Below are positions 59,829-64,000 of a DNA stretch of 64,000 bases, piece after piece. The stretch comes from Vitellaria paradoxa. Its lineage: Eukaryota; Streptophyta; Magnoliopsida; Ericales; Sapotaceae. Within the stretch, counting starts at the first letter, position 1. Each line of letters starts with the position of its first letter. Position numbers and translations under genes: made by a program. Location: positions 1,394,562-1,458,561 of the forward strand of contig CM034241.1 in assembly GCA_019916065.1 (NCBI GenBank), given 5' to 3'. The notes beneath the pieces were generated by a model. It did not search any database. It was not told the DNA's origin and worked only from the letters and a program-made list of their open reading frames with translations.

Positions 59829-61239
59829 AAGTTAAGGGTGCACTGCGCATTGCCTGCAATGTATTTGTTTCGATTCATTGAAAAAAAAAAAAACACTTAT
59901 TCTTTTAACTTAAAAGTAACGTTTGAGTTTCAAAAAAGTTCAAAACAAATTAAAAATAAATGTTAAAGCGACGTAAAAGTAACAAATAATGAAATTTAAT
60001 TGAAGGAAATTAAAAACTTTTGAAATTTTTTTTTAGAACTTTTGAATTTTTTTTAAAAATTTAAAACTCTAAACGGAGCCTAAATATATATATATATATA
60101 TATGATAATTTCTTTAAGAAATTAATACATAAAAAAATAAGATTAGGCAATTATATATGTCTAAATTTGTATTATAGACTTCTCAAAAGATTAAAAAATA
60201 TTTATTAGTATATTTCTTAATATCTAAGAAAATTTTAACTTAATCCAATCTTGTGCCACAAATTACCATTTTATCTTCAACTCATTTATTGCTCGAGCTT
60301 CCCAAAAGGGTGCAATAAATTGAACAATATATTTTAATAGCTAAGAAAATTCAAGTTCGATCTGAGCACATTTTATTGCTAAGAAAATTTTAATAGCTAA
60401 GAAATGACGATTTTATCCTTAAGTCAATTTTCACATTTTATGTTTTTCGAAAGACCAAAAATATTAATTGATATATTTTTTAGTTAAGTAAATTTCACTC
60501 AATTTGAACTCGAGTAAAAAAAACAATCACTTTACCCTCTGCTCTTTTTTTTGGACTTATTTTTTGCTCTTATTTTAATCATGAATTTTTCAAATGACTG
60601 ATAAATATTATTGGACATATTCCTTATTAGCATAGCAATTTTCGACCCTCTCCAAACTTGAGTTGAAAAATAACTATTTAACCTTATCTTATTTTTTACT
60701 CGTACTCTCATTTTGATTTTTAGGTAAAACAGTTTAACTTAAAATGTTTACTATCACTCAAGTAAATTTTATCTTAGTTCAAACTTCAATCAATAAAATA
60801 ATCTTATTCATTGTTGCCCAAGTTTAAAAATTTTATATTTGCCCTTCAAAATTTTAAATCTTCAAAACACACATATATATATAGATTGAGTTTGAATTAT
60901 TGGCTTAGGATGCATCCATATATAATCTACTTAATTAAATGTAATCTACAATCTAAATGAACATAAACGGGCCCGGTGATTTTAACTTCACTCAAATCGG
61001 CTTATTTGTCACCACTAAACAAAATTTAGGGTCCGAACGCGGATAAAATTGGAAGAGCAGGAATAAAAATAGAATTTTTAGTCGCAACTGATCTTTATTG
61101 AACTAGTTCACTTGATCCCATTCGATTTGATCGAGCCCAGCATTTAGATACACGAATACTTGCTTTCCAACGCTTGATGTACCCCGGACCGGATTGATCC
61201 CGGTTCGAGTTAATAATGAATTTGGGCTTTCTTGACCAC

Positions 61240-61362
61240 TTTCTCCCAACATTAATCAGTTCAACTACCCCCTTTGTTACTTTCTCCCTACATTGGTCAG
61301 TTCAACTACCCCCTTCATTACTTTATCTGCATATTGGTCAGTTCAACTACCCTCTTTCTTGA
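61240..61362. repeat. 41-bp minisatellite of different sequence, three copies
   Basis: CAGTTCAACTACCC recurs at 61257, 61298 and 61339, exactly 41 bp apart, with ACTTTCTCCC and CATTGGT between. The sequence is unrelated to the 41-bp repeat at 59.7 kb. Confidence 0.85.
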
Positions 61363-62902
61363 TTCGGAACTTGTAACCCTTCAAATTTCAATAAAATAAT
61401 GTTATTATTATTATTATTACTTGAAAGTTAATGACCACCTTTTAAGGGCGTGTTATTCTCAAAGGGTCAAATGAGATGGCTTAGGCTTAGGAGTTAAGAG
61501 TTTACCACCCTAGACTCTCAAGTTCGAATTCTCTATCCAACGACTCTTAGGGTTAATCCTTCGGGTGCAAAACGTAAAAAAAGTTGATAGGACAGTTCTC
61601 TTTGGTTGGACGAATCATATCTAGTTCTTAAATGTAAGTTTGAATTCTTACCATTACGTGAGTCCGCGACTTATCGCTACACATATTGAGAGACCGGTAT
61701 GTGTGGCACAAACTAAGAAAAATTCACTCCGTAGGAGTTTAGTCTGGAAAGTGAATTTTTCGGGGTCAAATCTTTTTTTTTTTTAATAAAAGCGTGTTTG
61801 ACTAGCAAAAATTTGGTTAAAAAGTAAAGTAAAAATATAAAATTTTGATATAAAAGTGATATATGATAAATTTTGATTGAAAAAAGTACAAAAAATTAAT
61901 AAAAATTGGTGAATTTTGATTAGTTTTGATCAATCAAACACCCCTAACATACTAACAAAATATTATATGTAAATATACATCGCTTTTCTTGACATCGTGA
62001 CACCGTTTATTTTCATTGCGAATCGATGATAAGATATTTTTATAATTTTGGAATGTTTTTCTTTTATAAATGCTCTCCTTGTTGGGAATGAGCAAACGGT
62101 TAATTCAGTTAATTATCAAACTAAAGCGAAGTTTTTTCATTTTTGTTTAAACTTATAAAGAAAACCAAAATCGAAAAGCTGTAATTTAGTTCGGTTTAAA
62201 TCGACAAATTTTTTAAAAAATAAAAGAAACACTTAATTAGAAGAAATTGTAGATTTATGTACTTGATTAGACTTAAGATAAACCGACTTATCTTAAAAAA
62301 ATATAAAAAAAATTTTAAATATATTTACTTGATTAGATTTAAGATAAGTCTAATGCAATGACCTATCTTAAAAATATAAAATAATTACCATAAAATTTGA
62401 AAAATAATATAGAATTTAACTGTTAAAAAAAAATAAATAAACAATGGTTAGTTCAGTCGGTTTGATCAAAAAATTTTAGCACCAATCAAACTAATTAAAT
62501 CAAACTTTTTAAAATAGGCCGAAGTAATAAAAATAAATGAACTATATGATTCAAATTTATTCGATTCAGTTGGATTTTTTCAATTATTTTATTTTATTTT
62601 ATTTTTGCTCTCCGTTAGTATTTGCTTGGCTTTATTTACTAAAAGTTTATTGATGAGTTTTACTAAAACTTTGGATCGCAAAAAATTATAACAAAAGTAC
62701 AAAAAATTGATGCAAAAGTGGTATGTAACAAAATTTAATTTGGAAGAAAATATAAAAATTAATAAAAAATAGTGAATTTTGGTAAGTCAAACACCCTTAA
62801 AATCAGCAATGTTTATGCTCGACACCAATTATATGGTAGGCTCAAAATCAACCAATGTGATTGGAGAAAAGAACGAACGAAAAGTTGGGAAATTCGTATA
62901 TA

Positions 62903-63301
62903 GGCACCGTTTGGAATTTTGAAAAATAAAATAAATCTTCAAAAAATTTTGTTTTGTTTCCTGTCATTACTAATTTAAATTTTTTCCGCTTTTACTAAAA
63001 ACCCAAAATTCGTTTAAAAAAATCAAAAATTCAGAAAGAGGTTAACCGAATGCGTAAATTTTTTTTGACAATCATATTCTCCTAGTTGAAAACTTTTAAA
63101 CGAGTACCATTGTTACTATTTTTTATGAATTTTTTTGAATTCGTGGGAACGGATTTGGAAAACCGTTCTCACGGTTTTGAAAAAATAAATGTTATTTTTT
63201 GAATCCGTTAGAACGGTTTTACCAAACCGTTCTAACTGATTTTTCCGCCAAAATTAATCCAAACCACAATTTTTCTTGTTTTTTATCACTTCAAACGCTA
63301 C
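62903..63301. mobile_element. Tourist-like element, about 400 bp
   Basis: Starts GGCACCGTTTGG and ends CTTCAAACGCTAC. The interior has paired motifs (GAACGGATTTGGAAAACCG, TTAGAACGGTTTTACC) and aligns in order with 49071-49677. Flanks are AT-rich and no exact target duplication is clear. Confidence 0.5.
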
Positions 63302-63571
63302 TATATTATATATATTAAATATGTACAATACAATTAAATAGTAACGTTACAATGTAGAAATAAAATAAAAAATAAACTCTACTTTTATAAGTTTATTCAA
63401 ACTCTATTGCTAGTTATTTAATTTAATTATTACCTAAATTCTACTACTAATTATCTATTGTACTTTAACACAATGCATGGGTCAGGTAAAGATTTTTCCT
63501 TTCTCCTCTTCTTTGTGAAGTTAATTTCTCCGAAGTTTTTACAATACGGCTTGTGCAAGCTTGACCAAGTT

Positions 63572-63971
63572 TTAACGTACCATTAGAGTTTCATTTCGTG
63601 TTAGGAGCTTATCATCATGATCATGATGATGAATAATATAAGCATAGAGGAGCTCATTCCAAACATCAGGGACTCCTGGGAGGCACCAGTGGATGCAATC
63701 TGCGTAGCTGCTGGGGCTTGACAATTGTTCTTCAGTTAGGGGCTCCCATTGCTTCCTGTAGATTGACGGGTGACCTTCTTTGCGATACTCTGAGAGCTGG
63801 GTTATGTTGAGCATTTGGACTTTCAGACCTCTCCTTTTCAACCCATCAATGGCTGTCTCTACCATACGCATCATTTTGGGGTCTGATCCACTTCCCCAAT
63901 ATCCCTCTTTAGCTATTGGTTCTGTCTCGCCGTGGCAGTTTTGGCCTGCAGCCCTCCCCCATTCTTCACCC
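63572..63971 (-). CDS. TBL: TRICHOME BIREFRINGENCE-LIKE (TBL) O-acetyltransferase, last exon only
   Basis: TBL proteins are Golgi PC-esterase-type enzymes that O-acetylate wall polysaccharides such as xylan or mannan. The last exon starts at 63971 after TTGCAG| (phase: two bases come from the previous exon) and codes for 132 residues to the TAA at 63572. It reads GEEWGRAAGQNCHGETEPIA, YWGSGSDPKMMRMVETAIDG and the DxxH box DCIHWCLPGVPDVWNELLYA, which supplies the Asp-His of the catalytic triad; the GDS Ser would lie in exons beyond the right edge. The C-terminal tail (HHHDHDDK) is His/Asp-rich. Which TBL member cannot be settled from this exon. Confidence 0.92.
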
Positions 63972-64000
63972 CTGCAATTTTAGACTCAGCAATTATATTC

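Larger units (their letters stand above)
58871..63571. other. Gene-free AT-rich interval left of the TBL gene
   Basis: Holds several MITEs and two minisatellites (listed), (TA)n runs at 58972 and 60080, MITE-like fragments at 61790-61948 (GCGTGTTTGACTAG ... CAATCAAACACCCC) and 62640-62800, and less AT-rich DNA at 61000-61760 without a recognisable frame. Confidence 0.55.

Noticed and set aside
1..64000. CRISPR arrays, tRNA or rRNA genes
   Set aside because: No spaced direct-repeat array of CRISPR type, no convincing tRNA cloverleaf and no rRNA sequence were seen; the tandem repeats have no unique spacers.

Overview
The window is nuclear DNA of a flowering plant. Genes carry GT-AG introns, every recognisable protein belongs to an angiosperm family (PATELLIN, DCD-Kelch, MIF/MDL, PRA1, IMK-type receptor kinase, Abraxas-like, DREB2, TBL), and a MIR390 hairpin is present. 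Intergenic DNA is very AT-rich and full of short DNA-transposon remnants and (TA)n runs. Species cannot be fixed from the sequence.

Layout. 1-2.2 kb: PATELLIN-6-like gene on the minus strand, its last exon(s) beyond the left edge. 2.3-14.5 kb: gene-poor DNA with Tourist-like and other MITEs and a 453-bp tandem duplication. 14.6-22.2 kb: ten-coding-exon DCD-Kelch gene (+). 23.6-26.2 kb: three-exon MIF/MDL gene (+) with a GC-AG second intron. 27.6-28.5 kb: intronless PRA1.B gene (+), followed by a duplicated 3' flank. 32.7-35.6 kb: two-exon LRR receptor-like pseudokinase (+). 36.16-38.20 kb: 5'-truncated LINE with an 11-bp target-site duplication. 38.96-40.14 kb: Abraxas-like MPN gene (+). 43.4-46.2 kb: DREB2-type AP2/ERF gene (+) whose promoter and first coding exon are tandemly duplicated. 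46.2-55.7 kb: gene-free AT-rich DNA with foldback MITEs and tandem arrays. 55.7-56.05 kb: MIR390 (-) with its own TATA box. 56.1-63.5 kb: more gene-free DNA with MITEs and two 41-bp minisatellites. 63.57-63.97 kb: last exon of a TBL/PC-esterase gene (-) running off the right edge.

The genes are independent transcription units and do not form a pathway cluster. The strongest unusual items are the MIR390 hairpin with a position-19 variant, the DREB2 5' end (three tandem duplications; the first copy of exon 1, if left unspliced, becomes a ten-codon upstream ORF), the IMK-type kinase that has lost both catalytic Asp positions, and the GC-AG intron in the MDL gene. I saw no clearly new multigene system. 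Exon borders were read by hand from splice consensus, reading phase and remembered family sequence, without transcripts.
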